Source of the DNA: an uncultured Butyricimonas sp.
GTDB lineage: Bacteria; Bacteroidota; Bacteroidia; Bacteroidales; Marinifilaceae
DNA: 60,748 nt
Direction of reading: 5' to 3'
Assembly: GCA_944321845.1 (NCBI GenBank)
Contig: CALUMT010000029.1
Location: 1 to 60,748, forward strand
Part shown: positions 1 through 9,345 of the stretch, piece after piece
How the letters are laid out: each line of letters starts with the position of its first letter
Position numbering within the stretch: the first letter of the stretch is position 1
The notes under the pieces: model-generated
What the model saw: the letters and a program-made list of their open reading frames with translations, nothing else
What the model was told of the DNA's origin: nothing
Database searches by the model: none
Translations under genes and position numbers: made by a program

Positions 1-2
1 AG

Positions 3-1313
3 AAAGGGGAGCCGGAGTGGCTGTTGGAGTTTCGGTTGAAGGCTTACCGTCATTGGTTGACCATGAAGATGCCCACATGGGCGAAATTGAAGATTCCGCC
101 CATTGATTATCAAGATATAGTATATTACGCGGCCCCCAAGCAGGAGGCCAAGAAATCGTGGGACGAGGTGGACCCGGAATTGAAGGCGACGTTCGACAAG
201 TTGGGAATCCCGCTGGACGAGCAGAAGGCGTTGGCGGGAGTGGCCGTGGACGCGGTGATGGACAGCGTGTCGGTGAAGACGACGTTCAAGGAGACGCTGG
301 CCGAGAGGGGGGTGATTTTCTGCTCGTTCTCGGAGGCGGTGAAGAACCATCCGGATTTGGTGAAGCGTTATTTGGGGTCGGTGGTGCCGTACACGGACAA
401 TTTCTTCGCGGCGTTGAATTCGGCGGTTTTCAGTGACGGGTCGTTCGTGTATATCCCGAAGGGGGTGCGCTGTCCGATGGAGTTGTCCACCTATTTCCGG
501 ATAAACGCCGCCAACACGGGACAGTTCGAGCGGACGCTAATCGTGGCGGACGACGACAGTTTCGTGAGTTATCTGGAAGGATGCACGGCTCCCCAGCGGG
601 ACGAGAACCAATTGCACGCCGCCATCGTGGAAATCGTGGTGGAGAAGAACGCCGAGGTGAAATACAGCACGGTGCAGAACTGGTATCCGGGCGACAAGGA
701 GGGACGAGGCGGCATTTACAATTTCGTGACGAAACGGGGATTGTGCCGGGGCGAGAACTCCAAGTTGATTTGGGCGCAGGTGGAGACCGGGTCCGCCATC
801 ACGTGGAAGTATCCGAGCACGATATTGAAGGGCGACGGGTCGGTGAGCGAGTTTTATTCGGTGGCCGTGACGAACAATTACCAGCAGGCGGACACGGGAA
901 CGAAGATGATTCATATCGGGAACAACACGCGGAGCCGCATCGTGTCGAAGGGTATCTCGGCGGGGTACAGTTCCAATTCTTACCGAGGGAAGGTGAAGGT
1001 GGCGAAGAATTGCCAGAACGCCCGGAATTTCTCGCAGTGTGATTCGCTGTTGTTGGGAGATAAGTGCGGGGCACACACGTTCCCTTACTTGGAGGTGGCG
1101 AATCCCACGGCGCAGGTGGAACATGAGGCTACTACCTCGAAGATCGGCGAGGATCAGATATTTTATTGCAACCAGCGGGGTATCTCGACGGAGGATGCCA
1201 TCGGGTTGATCATCAAGGGGTATGCCGGAGATGTTATCAACAAGATGCCGATGGAGTTTGCCGTGGAGGCGCAGAAACTCCTGCAAATCAGTTTGGCCGG
1301 GAGCGTGGGATAA
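3..1313 (+). CDS. sufB: Fe-S cluster scaffold protein SufB (5' end cut by window edge)
   Basis: Core subunit of the SufBCD scaffold, which builds Fe-S clusters in the cytosol using sulfur delivered by SufS/SufE. The frame is open from the first bases of the window, and its first residues ([16 protein letters not shown]) match an internal, well conserved part of SufB, so the true start lies upstream; the TTG at 24 is not a credible start. 436 residues are visible, against about 470-480 for the family. The C-terminal stretch [12 protein letters not shown] carries the conserved Cys (residue 389 of the visible part) that corresponds to the Cys implicated in cluster assembly in E. coli SufB. sufC follows 47 bases later in the same direction, so this is the promoter-proximal visible gene of a suf operon. 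Confidence 0.96.
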   Translation, partial: KGEPEWLLEFRLKAYRHWLTMKMPTWAKLKIPPIDYQDIVYYAAPKQEAKKSWDEVDPELKATFDKLGIPLDEQKALAGVAVDAVMDSVSVKTTFKETLAERGVIFCSFSEAVKNHPDLVKRYLGSVVPYTDNFFAALNSAVFSDGSFVYIPKGVRCPMELSTYFRINAANTGQFERTLIVADDDSFVSYLEGCTAPQRDENQLHAAIVEIVVEKNAEVKYSTVQNWYPGDKEGRGGIYNFVTKRGLCRGENSKLIWAQVETGSAITWKYPSTILKGDGSVSEFYSVAVTNNYQQADTGTKMIHIGNNTRSRIVSKGISAGYSSNSYRGKVKVAKNCQNARNFSQCDSLLLGDKCGAHTFPYLEVANPTAQVEHEATTSKIGEDQIFYCNQRGISTEDAIGLIIKGYAGDVINKMPMEFAVEAQKLLQISLAGSVG

Positions 1314-1360
1314 GCGAATCCCGGGATGTTGTATCAAGAATAAAAAACGAAGAAGGAAGT

Positions 1361-2134
1361 ATGGAAAATTTATTGACAATAAAGGATTTACACGCCAGTA
1401 TTGACGGGAAAGAAATATTGAAGGGAATTGATCTTGAGATTAAACCGGGAGAGGTTCATGCCATTATGGGACCGAACGGGGCCGGTAAGAGTACATTGTC
1501 CGCCGTGTTGACTGGTCGGGAGACATTCCAGGTGACAAAAGGGGAGGTGTGGTTCAACGGAAAGAATCTGCTGGAAATGCCGGCAGAGGACAGGGCCCGG
1601 GAAGGTATATTCCTGAGTTTCCAGTACCCGGTGGAAATTCCGGGTATCAGTACGGTGAATTTCCTGAAGACGGCGGTGAACGAGCATCGCAAGTACAAGG
1701 GACTACCGCCATACCCGGCTGGAGAGTTCCTGAAGATGATCCGGGAGAAGATGGAGATGGTGAATATTGACAGCCATTTGCTGAACCGCTCGCTGAACGA
1801 GGGATTCTCCGGGGGAGAAAAGAAAAAGAACGAGATCTTCCAGATGGCGGTGTTGGAGCCGAAACTGGCTATCCTGGATGAGACGGATTCCGGTTTGGAT
1901 ATTGACGCCTTGCGTATCGTGGCGCAAGGAGTGAATAAACTGAAACGTCCGGATAACTCTACTATCGTGATTACGCATTATCAACGGTTGTTGGATTATA
2001 TCGTGCCGGATGTTGTGCACGTGTTGTATAATGGACGTATCGTGAAGACGGCCGGCAAGGAATTGGTAGCCGAGCTGGAGAAATACGGGTATGACTGGAT
2101 TAAGCAGGAGGTTGAGGCCAATGGAAAGAATTGA
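1361..2134 (+). CDS. sufC: SUF system ABC-type ATPase SufC
   Basis: Cytosolic ATPase that drives conformational change in the SufB-SufD scaffold. The 257-residue product has a Walker A GPNGAGKST with Lys43, an ABC signature around LNEGFSGGEKKKNE and a Walker B LAILDETDSGLDID, all in the form specific to SufC rather than to transport ABC proteins. The ATG at 1361 follows a purine-rich stretch (AGAAGGAAGT) and starts at the conserved MENLLTIKDL. The frame stays open further upstream, but that extension only overlaps sufB and has no family resemblance. The last 14 bases overlap the start of sufD, which suggests translational coupling. Confidence 0.97.
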   Translation: MENLLTIKDLHASIDGKEILKGIDLEIKPGEVHAIMGPNGAGKSTLSAVLTGRETFQVTKGEVWFNGKNLLEMPAEDRAREGIFLSFQYPVEIPGISTVNFLKTAVNEHRKYKGLPPYPAGEFLKMIREKMEMVNIDSHLLNRSLNEGFSGGEKKKNEIFQMAVLEPKLAILDETDSGLDIDALRIVAQGVNKLKRPDNSTIVITHYQRLLDYIVPDVVHVLYNGRIVKTAGKELVAELEKYGYDWIKQEVEANGKN

Positions 2135-3482
2135 TAAGATAAACAAGGATTTTTCCACGCTTTTCCATGAGGGGCAGGATTTGCTCCGGGCGGAAGCGGG
2201 GAAAGGTATGAACGCTTGTCGGGAGGAGGCTTTCCGGGATTTCGAGGCTGCCGGCGGGATTCCTTACAAGCGGGAGAATTACCTGTACGCTAATTTGCTG
2301 CCGGTGTTTGAGCGGGATTACAACGTGTCCTTGAAATATGTGCAGCAGGATGTGCATTTGGCTGATGTTTTCCAATGTAACGTGCCTTGTCTGGACACGA
2401 GTCTAGTGTTGACCATAAACGGCCGTTATTGGCGGGAGAATGCCTTGACGGAGTTGCCGGAAGGCGTGATCGTGTGCGGTTTGGCGGAGGCCAGCGTGAA
2501 GTACCCGGATTTGTTTGAGCGCTATTATAATCAACATACAACCCCAGGACGTGGTGACGGGTTAGTGGCCCTGAACACGGCGTTCGCACAGGACGGGGTA
2601 TTCGTTTACGTGCCGGATCGGGTAGTGATTGAACGTCCGTTGCAGATCGTGAACCTGATGCGGGCGAAGGCGGATTTGATGTCTTTCCAGCGTAATTTAG
2701 TAATCGTTGGGAAGGAAGCTCAAGCCACCTTGCTGGTGTGTGATCATACGCTGTCGGAAAATTACTTTCTGTCGAATAATCTGACGGAAGTGGTTGTCGG
2801 GGATAATGCCATGGTGGATTATTATCACGTGCAGAACCAGCATTTGGGTGCATCGCAGGTGAACAGCGTGTTCGTGACGCAGAAACGGGATTCCCGTTTC
2901 GAGGCGAACGTGATTTCGCTGTACGGTGGATTTATCCGGAATAACCTGTATGCCGCCTTGACGGAAGAAGGATGCGAGTGCAACTTGTACGGGATGTATT
3001 TGTCCGACAAGAAGCAGGAAGTGGATAATTTTACTTTTATTGATCATATAGCCCCCCGATGCCGGAGTAACGAGCATTTCAAAGGGGTATTGGATGATGC
3101 CGCCTTGGCTAATTTCGCGGGGATCATCACGGTGCGGCCTGACGCACAACAGACGGAATCCTATCAGGCGAACAATAATCTGTTGCTGACCGATACGGCT
3201 CAGGTGAACACGAAACCGCAGTTGATTATTGATGCGGATGACGTGAAGTGTAGCCATGGAGCAACTGTCGGACAGATTGACGAGGAGGCGATGTTCTACT
3301 TGCGGAGCCGCGGTATCAGCTTGGCTGAGGCCCGAATGATGATGATGTTCGGTTTTGCCCACGAGATCGTGGGTAAGGTGCGCCTGGAACCGCTGCGGAC
3401 GAAGATTGATGATTTGGTGGATAAGCGGTTGCGGGGCGAGTTGACAAAGTGCCATAATTGCGTGTTACATTGTAAGCAGTAA
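2121..3482 (+). CDS. sufD: Fe-S cluster scaffold protein SufD
   Basis: Paralogue and partner of SufB in the SufBC2D scaffold. The 453-residue product shows the SufB/SufD beta-helix core and the motif KCSHGATVGQID, whose His379 corresponds to the His implicated in cluster assembly in E. coli SufD. The C-terminus ends in a small Cys/His-containing segment (KCHNCVLHCKQ), an unusual tail that could bind metal, though this is only inference. The ATG at 2121 is chosen because it matches the family N-terminus and gives a 14-base overlap with sufC. sufS starts 3 bases after the stop. Confidence 0.95.
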   Translation: MERIDKINKDFSTLFHEGQDLLRAEAGKGMNACREEAFRDFEAAGGIPYKRENYLYANLLPVFERDYNVSLKYVQQDVHLADVFQCNVPCLDTSLVLTINGRYWRENALTELPEGVIVCGLAEASVKYPDLFERYYNQHTTPGRGDGLVALNTAFAQDGVFVYVPDRVVIERPLQIVNLMRAKADLMSFQRNLVIVGKEAQATLLVCDHTLSENYFLSNNLTEVVVGDNAMVDYYHVQNQHLGASQVNSVFVTQKRDSRFEANVISLYGGFIRNNLYAALTEEGCECNLYGMYLSDKKQEVDNFTFIDHIAPRCRSNEHFKGVLDDAALANFAGIITVRPDAQQTESYQANNNLLLTDTAQVNTKPQLIIDADDVKCSHGATVGQIDEEAMFYLRSRGISLAEARMMMMFGFAHEIVGKVRLEPLRTKIDDLVDKRLRGELTKCHNCVLHCKQ

Positions 3483-3485
3483 ATT

Positions 3486-4706
3486 ATGTTTGATGTTCAT
3501 CAAATAAGACAGGATTTTCCGATTTTGACGGAAAAGATTTACGGGAAACCGCTGGTTTACCTGGATAACGGGGCGACGACACAGCGGCCGAAACGAGTGG
3601 TGGAGGTGATGGATGAGTATTACCTCCGCTATAATTCCAACGTGCACCGGGGTGTGCATTTCCTGAGCAACAAATGTACGGATGCCAATGAACGGGCCCG
3701 GGAAATCGTGAAGGACTATATTCACGCCGCGGGAACGGAGGAGGTGATTTTCACCCGGGGTACGACGGAAAGTATAAATCTGGTGGCCTATACCTTCGGG
3801 GAGGCTTTTATCCGGGAAGGGGACGAGATCGTGGTGACGGAAATGGAGCATCACGCGAATATTGTGCCCTGGCAGATGTTGTGCGAGCGGAAGGGATGCG
3901 TGTTGAAGGTGGTACCGTTCAAGGATAACGGGGAGCTGGATATGGAGGCATTTGCCGCTTTGATGAACGAGCGGGTGAAACTGGTGGGTGTGGCTTATGT
4001 TTCGAATGTTTTGGGGACGGTGAATCCCGTGAAGCAAATAATCGATGCGGCGCATGCCGTCGGGGCCTATGTCCTGGTGGATGCGGCACAGGCAATCCAG
4101 CATATTCCACTTGACGTGCAGGAATTGGATTGTGATTTTCTGGCTTTTTCGGGGCATAAGATATACGGTCCCACGGGAGTGGGCGTGTTGTACGGGAAGA
4201 AAGCCTTGCTGGAGCAGATGCCACCCTGGCATGGTGGAGGGGAGATGATCAAGGAAGTTCGATTCGAGAAAACGACTTATAACGAGTTGCCTTTCAAGTT
4301 TGAGGCCGGAACGCCTGATTTTATCGGGATTATCGGTCTGGGAGAGGCCATCGAGTACGTGAAGTCGGTCGGCTTGGAGGCGATTGCCGCTCATGAGCAC
4401 GAATTGATAGAGTATGCCATGGGGCAAATCAGACAAATCCCGGGGATAATCCTTTACGGGGATGCTCCCGGTAAGTCGTCCGTGGTGTCGTTTGGTTTGA
4501 AGGGAATCCATCATTTTGATTTGGGTACGTTGCTGGACAAGATGGGTATAGCGGTCCGTACGGGACAGTTGTGCGCTGATCCGGTGATGCAGCATTACGG
4601 GGTGACGGGAATGGTTCGGGCCTCGTTTGCCATGTATAATACCCTGGAGGAGATTGATGCCCTTTGTGCCGGCTTGAAGAAAATAGAACAGATTTTTAAA
4701 ATGTAA
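3486..4706 (+). CDS. sufS: Cysteine desulfurase SufS (group II)
   Basis: PLP enzyme that removes sulfur from L-cysteine, leaving alanine, and passes it as a persulfide to SufE. The 406 residues are the usual SufS length. Lys225 in FSGHKIYGPTG is the PLP-binding lysine, and Cys363 in RTGQLCADP is the persulfide-forming cysteine. The two residues before it are Gln-Leu instead of the common His-His, a local variation of unknown effect. It is encoded between sufD (3-base gap) and sufE (4-base gap) in one transcription unit. Confidence 0.96.
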   Translation: MFDVHQIRQDFPILTEKIYGKPLVYLDNGATTQRPKRVVEVMDEYYLRYNSNVHRGVHFLSNKCTDANERAREIVKDYIHAAGTEEVIFTRGTTESINLVAYTFGEAFIREGDEIVVTEMEHHANIVPWQMLCERKGCVLKVVPFKDNGELDMEAFAALMNERVKLVGVAYVSNVLGTVNPVKQIIDAAHAVGAYVLVDAAQAIQHIPLDVQELDCDFLAFSGHKIYGPTGVGVLYGKKALLEQMPPWHGGGEMIKEVRFEKTTYNELPFKFEAGTPDFIGIIGLGEAIEYVKSVGLEAIAAHEHELIEYAMGQIRQIPGIILYGDAPGKSSVVSFGLKGIHHFDLGTLLDKMGIAVRTGQLCADPVMQHYGVTGMVRASFAMYNTLEEIDALCAGLKKIEQIFKM

Positions 4707-4710
4707 TACC

Positions 4711-5127
4711 ATGACTATTGCAGAAATTGAAGAGCAAATCGTGGAAGAGTTCTCCATGTACGAGGATTGGATGGACAAATACGCTTATCTGATTGAAATC
4801 GGTAACGGTTTGGAGTCAATGGATGAGGCGCATAAAACGGAGGATAATCTAATTAAGGGATGCCAGTCCCGGGTATGGTTCCATGCCGAGATGCGGGATG
4901 GCAAATTGTATTTCACGGCGGACAGTGATGCCATTATCACGAAAGGAATTGCCGGATTGTTGATCCGTGTATTCTCGGGTCAGGCTCCGAAAGATATCGT
5001 GGATGCCAACTTGGATTTTATTGACAAGATTGGATTGACGCAGCATTTGTCGCCGACCCGTTCTAATGGATTGCTTTCCATGGTGAAACAGATAAAGTAT
5101 TACGCTCTGGCTTATGCCGGCAAATGA
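4711..5127 (+). CDS. sufE: Sulfur acceptor protein SufE
   Basis: Accepts persulfide sulfur from SufS and transfers it to the SufB scaffold. The 138-residue product has the SufE fold pattern, with the acceptor Cys51 in LIKGCQSRVWF. The remainder matches the family, including the YxEDWMDKYAYLIEIG-like start and the LSPTRSNGLLSM segment near the C-terminus. It begins 4 bases after sufS. The operon contains no sufA or sufU homologue inside the window. Confidence 0.95.
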   Translation: MTIAEIEEQIVEEFSMYEDWMDKYAYLIEIGNGLESMDEAHKTEDNLIKGCQSRVWFHAEMRDGKLYFTADSDAIITKGIAGLLIRVFSGQAPKDIVDANLDFIDKIGLTQHLSPTRSNGLLSMVKQIKYYALAYAGK

Positions 5128-5142
5128 TAAAAAACAGCGAGC

Positions 5143-5457
5143 ATGGGAAAAAGTTTAATGGAAGATTTGGTTATCGAGAAACTGTCAACCGTGTATGACC
5201 CGGAAGTCCCGGTGAATATCTGGGACCTGGGTTTGGTGTATAATATCGAGTTCCCGAAACAGAACGAGGTGATTATTACCATGACGCTCACTGCACCCGG
5301 TTGCCCGATTGCCGATCAGATTGTGCAGGAAGTACATGATGTGGTGTTGACGATTGACGGGTTGGATGAGGCTACCGTGAACCTGGTGTTTGAGCCGATG
5401 TGGACCCCCGAGCGGATGACCCCGGAAGCGAGACTGGAACTGGGATTCGGTATCTGA
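5143..5457 (+). CDS. DUF59/MIP18 family Fe-S assembly factor (SufT-like)
   Basis: Small (104 aa) member of the DUF59 (MIP18/PaaD-like) family, which assists maturation of Fe-S proteins; short DUF59 proteins are often found at the end of suf operons. Visible signatures are YDPEVPVNIWDLGLVYNI near the N-terminus and MTLTAPGCPIADQIVQEV in the middle, including the conserved Cys. The position 15 bases after sufE and one base before queG supports a role in cluster delivery. The exact target is not visible from sequence. Confidence 0.9.
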   Translation: MGKSLMEDLVIEKLSTVYDPEVPVNIWDLGLVYNIEFPKQNEVIITMTLTAPGCPIADQIVQEVHDVVLTIDGLDEATVNLVFEPMWTPERMTPEARLELGFGI

Positions 5458-5458
5458 T

Positions 5459-6388
5459 ATGCGATTGGAAGATGTCACGGCTAAAGCCTTGGAACTGGGC
5501 TTCGTCGCTTGTGGTGTGGCTCCAGTGGAGGAGCTCCCGGAGGCGGATCGATGCTTGGGGAAATGGCTTGCCGAGGGCAATCAGGCCGGTATGGCTTACC
5601 TGGAGAGGAACCGGGAGAAGCGGCGGAATCCGGCTTTACTGGTGGAGGGGGCCCGGTCGGTAGTCGTGACATTGACGAATTATTATGCTCCATTGGCCGA
5701 TGGGGCTGCCGATGTACCCGTGGTGGCCCGTTACGCTTACGGGAAGGATTACCATGGGGTTATAAAGGGGCGCTTGTTTCAATTATTTTCTTTTTTGCAG
5801 GAGTCTGTCGGCAAATCCTTACAGGGACGGGTGTTCGTGGATTCCGCTCCGGTGTTCGAACACGAATGGGCCCGTCGGGCCGGGTTGGGCTGGATAGGGC
5901 GCAATACCTTGTTGATACATCCCCGTTGGGGCTCCTTTTGTTTTATCGGGGTAATCATTTCGGATTTTGAGCCGGAGACGTATTCTTCTCCTTACACGGA
6001 AAGTCGTTGCGGGACGTGTCATCGTTGTGTGGATGCTTGCCCGACGGGGGCATTACGGCCTTATTCCGTGGATGCGAACCGATGTATTTCCTACAACACG
6101 ATTGAGCGGAAAGATGCTATTCCCGGGAAATTAAAGGAAAAGTTGGGGAATCGTTTTTTCGGTTGTGATGCCTGTCAGGATGTTTGTCCGTGGAATGTCA
6201 AGGCCATACCTCACCGGGATGAGGCTTTCCGGTTGAATGAATGGCTGCCCCGCATGAGTCGGGAAGATTGGTTGCAACTGGATGAGGATACCTTCCGGGA
6301 GCGTTTTGCCGATTCCCCGTTACTGCGTCCGGGATTGAAACACCTGAAAGAGGTGTTGTCTCCCGACGATATTACTTCTTCGCTTTAA
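5459..6388 (+). CDS. queG: Epoxyqueuosine reductase QueG
   Basis: Performs the last step of queuosine biosynthesis, reducing epoxyqueuosine to queuosine in tRNA, with a cobalamin cofactor and two [4Fe-4S] clusters. The 309-residue product has the QueG N-terminal domain followed by ferredoxin-like motifs CGTCHRCVDACPTGAL and CDACQDVCPWN. The ATG sits one base after the stop of the DUF59 gene, so queG is the tail of the suf operon, which fits its cluster demand. Its last 17 bases overlap the 3' end of the convergent PepSY gene, with no terminator between them. Confidence 0.95.
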   Translation: MRLEDVTAKALELGFVACGVAPVEELPEADRCLGKWLAEGNQAGMAYLERNREKRRNPALLVEGARSVVVTLTNYYAPLADGAADVPVVARYAYGKDYHGVIKGRLFQLFSFLQESVGKSLQGRVFVDSAPVFEHEWARRAGLGWIGRNTLLIHPRWGSFCFIGVIISDFEPETYSSPYTESRCGTCHRCVDACPTGALRPYSVDANRCISYNTIERKDAIPGKLKEKLGNRFFGCDACQDVCPWNVKAIPHRDEAFRLNEWLPRMSREDWLQLDEDTFRERFADSPLLRPGLKHLKEVLSPDDITSSL

Positions 6389-7493
6389 TGTGTTTTTTCC
6401 AGTAGAGGATATAGCCTGAAACAGTCAGGTATGCACCCCCGATGCAAGCCAGAAAATAGAGTAGCTTGGTCACGAATCCACCCCATTTGCCCGTGTGTAT
6501 GATATAGGCGTATTGCATCACTTTACTTCGGGTGGCCAAGTCTTTATAATATTGCACGGATGTGATGTGACCGGATTCGTCGAACGTGTAGGTATCGCAG
6601 GCCCGGGGATGAGCGTTTGCCTTGGTTTGAACGAGTGCTTTATTGTCCTGAAACGAGATTTTCGAGAAACGGGGTGTATCCTGGCGGATGGCCTGTAGAG
6701 CTGCTGTCCACGCTATGGCTGGGGATATGTTTGCTTGTTGTGTAGGATCAGGATCTTGTCCATGCCGGTATTGATTGCCTTGTCCCATTCTCCCGTTACC
6801 CTGTTCAGGGGAAGTGAATATTCCCGAGATAAAACTCCGGTACCCGCCAAAACTCCACATGGGACCTGAGGCTGCCATGACAAAGAGGAAAAGGGCGCAG
6901 TAAATACCCAGAGCCCGATGGGAGGTAAACCACCAGGTGAAACTTGTTTTGCCCCGTTTTATGGAGAGTGCTTGCTTCCATTGGCTTCTTTTTCGGGGAA
7001 TGCTGAACACGAGCCCGCTGATCAGGATGATGCAGAGGCATAACGAGGAGATTCCGATAATCGTCCGGCCTGCAGTACGGTTGATAAAACTGTCTGGAGT
7101 AGCTAATAACCAGCGGTGCAGGGAACGTATCTGCGTGAAGAAAGAACCGCTTGATGTCGGGGTGTACATTTGTGCGGAATAAGGATTCACGCTTAGAGTG
7201 GTATTTTGATTCCCGGTAAGCTTGAATTCGATATTCCGGGCATCATCAGCGTATAGCGTCATGGAGGAAATGGTGGTGCCGGGATACGTGTCTTGCACGG
7301 TTTGTATGATACCATCCAATGGAAGCGGGGATTCCTGGTTTCCTTTATCTGCATGGTAGAACGAGTAATCTGCCAGGTATTTCCATTCATCCTGGAAGAC
7401 AAGTATACCTCCGGTCAGGCACAATATGACAATAAAAATACCGGCGGGCAATGAAAGCCACAGGTGCAATTGCTTGAATATATCCTTTTTCAT
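6372..7493 (-). CDS. PepSY-associated transmembrane protein
   Basis: Inner-membrane protein of the PepSY_TM family (373 aa). It starts with a short cytosolic segment and a membrane helix (around HLWLSLPAGIFIVILCLTGG), has a periplasmic PepSY-like part, two central helices near residues 145-215, and a final helix near the C-terminus. Family members are often encoded with siderophore or iron-chelate receptors and some act as ferric reductases; this is family knowledge, not visible here. It lies 45 bases downstream of the ECF sigma factor gene in the same direction, so the two are probably co-transcribed and linked to the divergent FecR/SusC locus. Confidence 0.85.
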   Translation of the reverse strand: MKKDIFKQLHLWLSLPAGIFIVILCLTGGILVFQDEWKYLADYSFYHADKGNQESPLPLDGIIQTVQDTYPGTTISSMTLYADDARNIEFKLTGNQNTTLSVNPYSAQMYTPTSSGSFFTQIRSLHRWLLATPDSFINRTAGRTIIGISSLCLCIILISGLVFSIPRKRSQWKQALSIKRGKTSFTWWFTSHRALGIYCALFLFVMAASGPMWSFGGYRSFISGIFTSPEQGNGRMGQGNQYRHGQDPDPTQQANISPAIAWTAALQAIRQDTPRFSKISFQDNKALVQTKANAHPRACDTYTFDESGHITSVQYYKDLATRSKVMQYAYIIHTGKWGGFVTKLLYFLACIGGAYLTVSGYILYWKKHIKAKK

Positions 7494-7538
7494 GTGTTTC
7501 GTTTTTTCTCCGGCGAAATTATAAAAAAAGGAGAAAGG

Positions 7539-8087
7539 TTATTTCGGTAGATTGCGAATAAATATCTCGAGCAGGGTGAGGGAAAGGAGGTGGTCTTTTA
7601 ATTCATTCCGGAGTTTCTTTAGGGCGACTTCAATATGTTTTTCCACGGTGCGGGGAGACAATTGCAATTCCTCCGCAATCTCGTTCACGTTTTTGTTCTC
7701 CATTCTGCTTTTGATGAACACGCTGCGGCATTGTGGGGGAAGATTGTTGATGGCTTGTTCGATAAGCTCCCGCAGTTCGCTTTCCACGTAATATTCCCAC
7801 GTCAGTGAGCCGGTAGCCTCGCCTTTCTGGAGAACTTCCTCCTGGTATTGGTCTCGCACCTTGAGTTGTTCCAGGTAATTCAGGGAACGGTTTCGGGCGG
7901 CCGAGAAAAGGTAGGCCTTCGTGTTCTCCATGTGCAGGAGCGTACGGTTTTCCCATATAGACGCGAACACGTCACAGATAATATCTTCCGCGGTGGCCGT
8001 GTCCCTGACGAAACGGGATGCGTACACGACCAGCCCCGAGTAGTACGTGTCGAATAAATTTTTATATAACTCAATATCTTGTGTCAT
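7539..8087 (-). CDS. ECF-type RNA polymerase sigma factor (FecI-like)
   Basis: Alternative sigma factor of 182 residues. Region 2 is visible around ATAEDIICDVFASIWENR and region 4 around LPPQCRSVFIKSRMENKNVN, followed by the helix-turn-helix ELQLSPRTVEKHIEVAL. The gene is divergent from fecR across a 101-base gap, the classical arrangement in which FecR controls the sigma factor in response to an outer-membrane receptor with an STN domain. It probably activates the FecR/SusC/SusD genes and perhaps its own operon. Confidence 0.93.
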   Translation of the reverse strand: MTQDIELYKNLFDTYYSGLVVYASRFVRDTATAEDIICDVFASIWENRTLLHMENTKAYLFSAARNRSLNYLEQLKVRDQYQEEVLQKGEATGSLTWEYYVESELRELIEQAINNLPPQCRSVFIKSRMENKNVNEIAEELQLSPRTVEKHIEVALKKLRNELKDHLLSLTLLEIFIRNLPK

Positions 8088-8110
8088 ACCGTGTTGCTCC
8101 TCCGTGGAGG

Positions 8111-8118
8111 CAAAAATA
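8111..8118 (-). promoter_or_regulatory. Candidate -7 box for the ECF sigma operon
   Basis: On the minus strand this reads TATTTTTG, matching the Bacteroidota TAnnTTTG box, 24-31 bases upstream of the sigma factor start. A convincing -33 TTTG is not visible at the expected spacing. A perfect CCTCC-GT-GGAGG dyad lies just downstream in the leader. Confidence 0.35.
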
Positions 8119-8188
8119 GAAAAAATTTTATTAAATGACTACGTGTATTCCTCGTTTGAACTGTCTTGGTAGTGTAAAAGGAAATATC

Positions 8189-9283
8189 ATGGAAGATGAA
8201 AAGACTATAAAAGAAACAACAAGGCGTTTGGATTCCGGGGAGAAATTTAACGAGGCTTGTGACCTTCTCCAGCAGATGGAGAAGGTGGATAAGGAACGGG
8301 GCTACCGCCGGGTGATTCTTCCCGTGCGAGCGAGACGGCGTCGTTTGATACTTTGGCGGGGAGTGGCTGCCAGTGCGGTTGTGCTGGTCGCCTTGACCTT
8401 ATTGATTGGGAAATGGAATCAGCCGAAGGAAAAGGCGGTAATGCCTTTGGCGGGCATGGCAATGGACTCTATTGTCCCGGGGCAGAGGACGGCCCGATTG
8501 GTATTGGCCGATCGTCGGGAAGTGCTGTTGGATACCTTGTCTTCATCACGGGTAGCTTTGAGTCCCGGGGTGATGATCCACAAGGACGGAAAAGAAGTGA
8601 CCTATAAAGTGGTCGATGCCCAACCGGCCGTCAAAACGGAGTACAACGAATTGATCGTACCCCGTGGCGGGGAGTACGACATCGTGCTGGAGGACGGAAC
8701 GAAAGTTTGGATGAACGCTGATTCCAAATTGCGTTACCCGGTGATGTTCCACGGGGGCGAACGGCGGGTATACCTCGAGGGAGAAGCTTATTTCGAGGTA
8801 GCTCGGGACACGAGCCGGCCATTCTTCGTGGAAACGAGCAACCAGCAAATCCGGGTACTTGGTACGGCTTTTAACGTGTGTGCCTATCCCGACGAGGCGT
8901 TGAATTATGCCGTGTTGGTCCGGGGAAGCGTGGGTGTAGAAGACAAACAGACGGGAGCGGATCGGGTATTGCGTCCCGGGGAGCAAGTCACGTTGAACGT
9001 GGAAACGGGTGAGAGTTCGGTTCAGTTGGTGAATGCCGCTCAGGTCATCGCCTGGAAGGACGGCATGTTCGTGTTCGACGGGCAGACCCTGGAGCAGATT
9101 ATGGCAAAATTGGCCCGTTGGTACAACGTGACTGTATTCTTCCGTAACCCGGAGGCAAAGGAATTAGTATTCAAGGGGAATCTGCCCCGTTACGGGGATT
9201 TCCAACTGGTGCTGGATGTATTGGAAAAAAGTAGTAACGTGAAATTTAATGTAAGTGATCATGTCGTGACGGTGAACCTGTAA
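8189..9283 (+). CDS. FecR family anti-sigma/signal transducer
   Basis: Inner-membrane regulator of 364 residues that relays receptor occupancy to the ECF sigma factor. A cytosolic N-terminal region is followed by a single membrane helix (VAASAVVLVALTLLIG), then the periplasmic FecR domain (RGGEYDIVLEDGTKVWMNAD through YLEGEAYFEVARD) and a C-terminal DUF4974-type domain (LEQIMAKLARWYNV). The ATG at 8189 is preferred over an in-frame ATG at 8135 because it follows AAAAGGAAAT at good spacing. The susC gene follows 59 bases later. Confidence 0.93.
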   Translation: MEDEKTIKETTRRLDSGEKFNEACDLLQQMEKVDKERGYRRVILPVRARRRRLILWRGVAASAVVLVALTLLIGKWNQPKEKAVMPLAGMAMDSIVPGQRTARLVLADRREVLLDTLSSSRVALSPGVMIHKDGKEVTYKVVDAQPAVKTEYNELIVPRGGEYDIVLEDGTKVWMNADSKLRYPVMFHGGERRVYLEGEAYFEVARDTSRPFFVETSNQQIRVLGTAFNVCAYPDEALNYAVLVRGSVGVEDKQTGADRVLRPGEQVTLNVETGESSVQLVNAAQVIAWKDGMFVFDGQTLEQIMAKLARWYNVTVFFRNPEAKELVFKGNLPRYGDFQLVLDVLEKSSNVKFNVSDHVVTVNL

Positions 9284-9291
9284 AAAAACAG

Positions 9292-9345
9292 GGAGGATCT
9301 GGTAAATCCTCCTTGCTCTAAATAACCATCTGCTGGTAACAGATG
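9292..9345 (+). promoter_or_regulatory. Two hairpins between fecR and susC
   Basis: The first hairpin pairs GGAGGAT (9292-9298) with ATCCTCC (9306-9312) and lacks a T-run, so it is not an ordinary terminator. The second pairs CATCTG (9327-9332) with CAGATG (9340-9345) and contains the ATG at 9343. They could stabilise the mRNA segment, attenuate transcription or mask the upstream susC start codon. Confidence 0.4.

Noticed and set aside
537-1379. 280-codon minus-strand open frame opposite sufB
   Set aside because: Antisense shadow of a conserved gene.
3465-4778. 437-codon minus-strand open frame opposite sufS
   Set aside because: His/Arg-rich product without any domain; mirror of a well-supported desulfurase gene.
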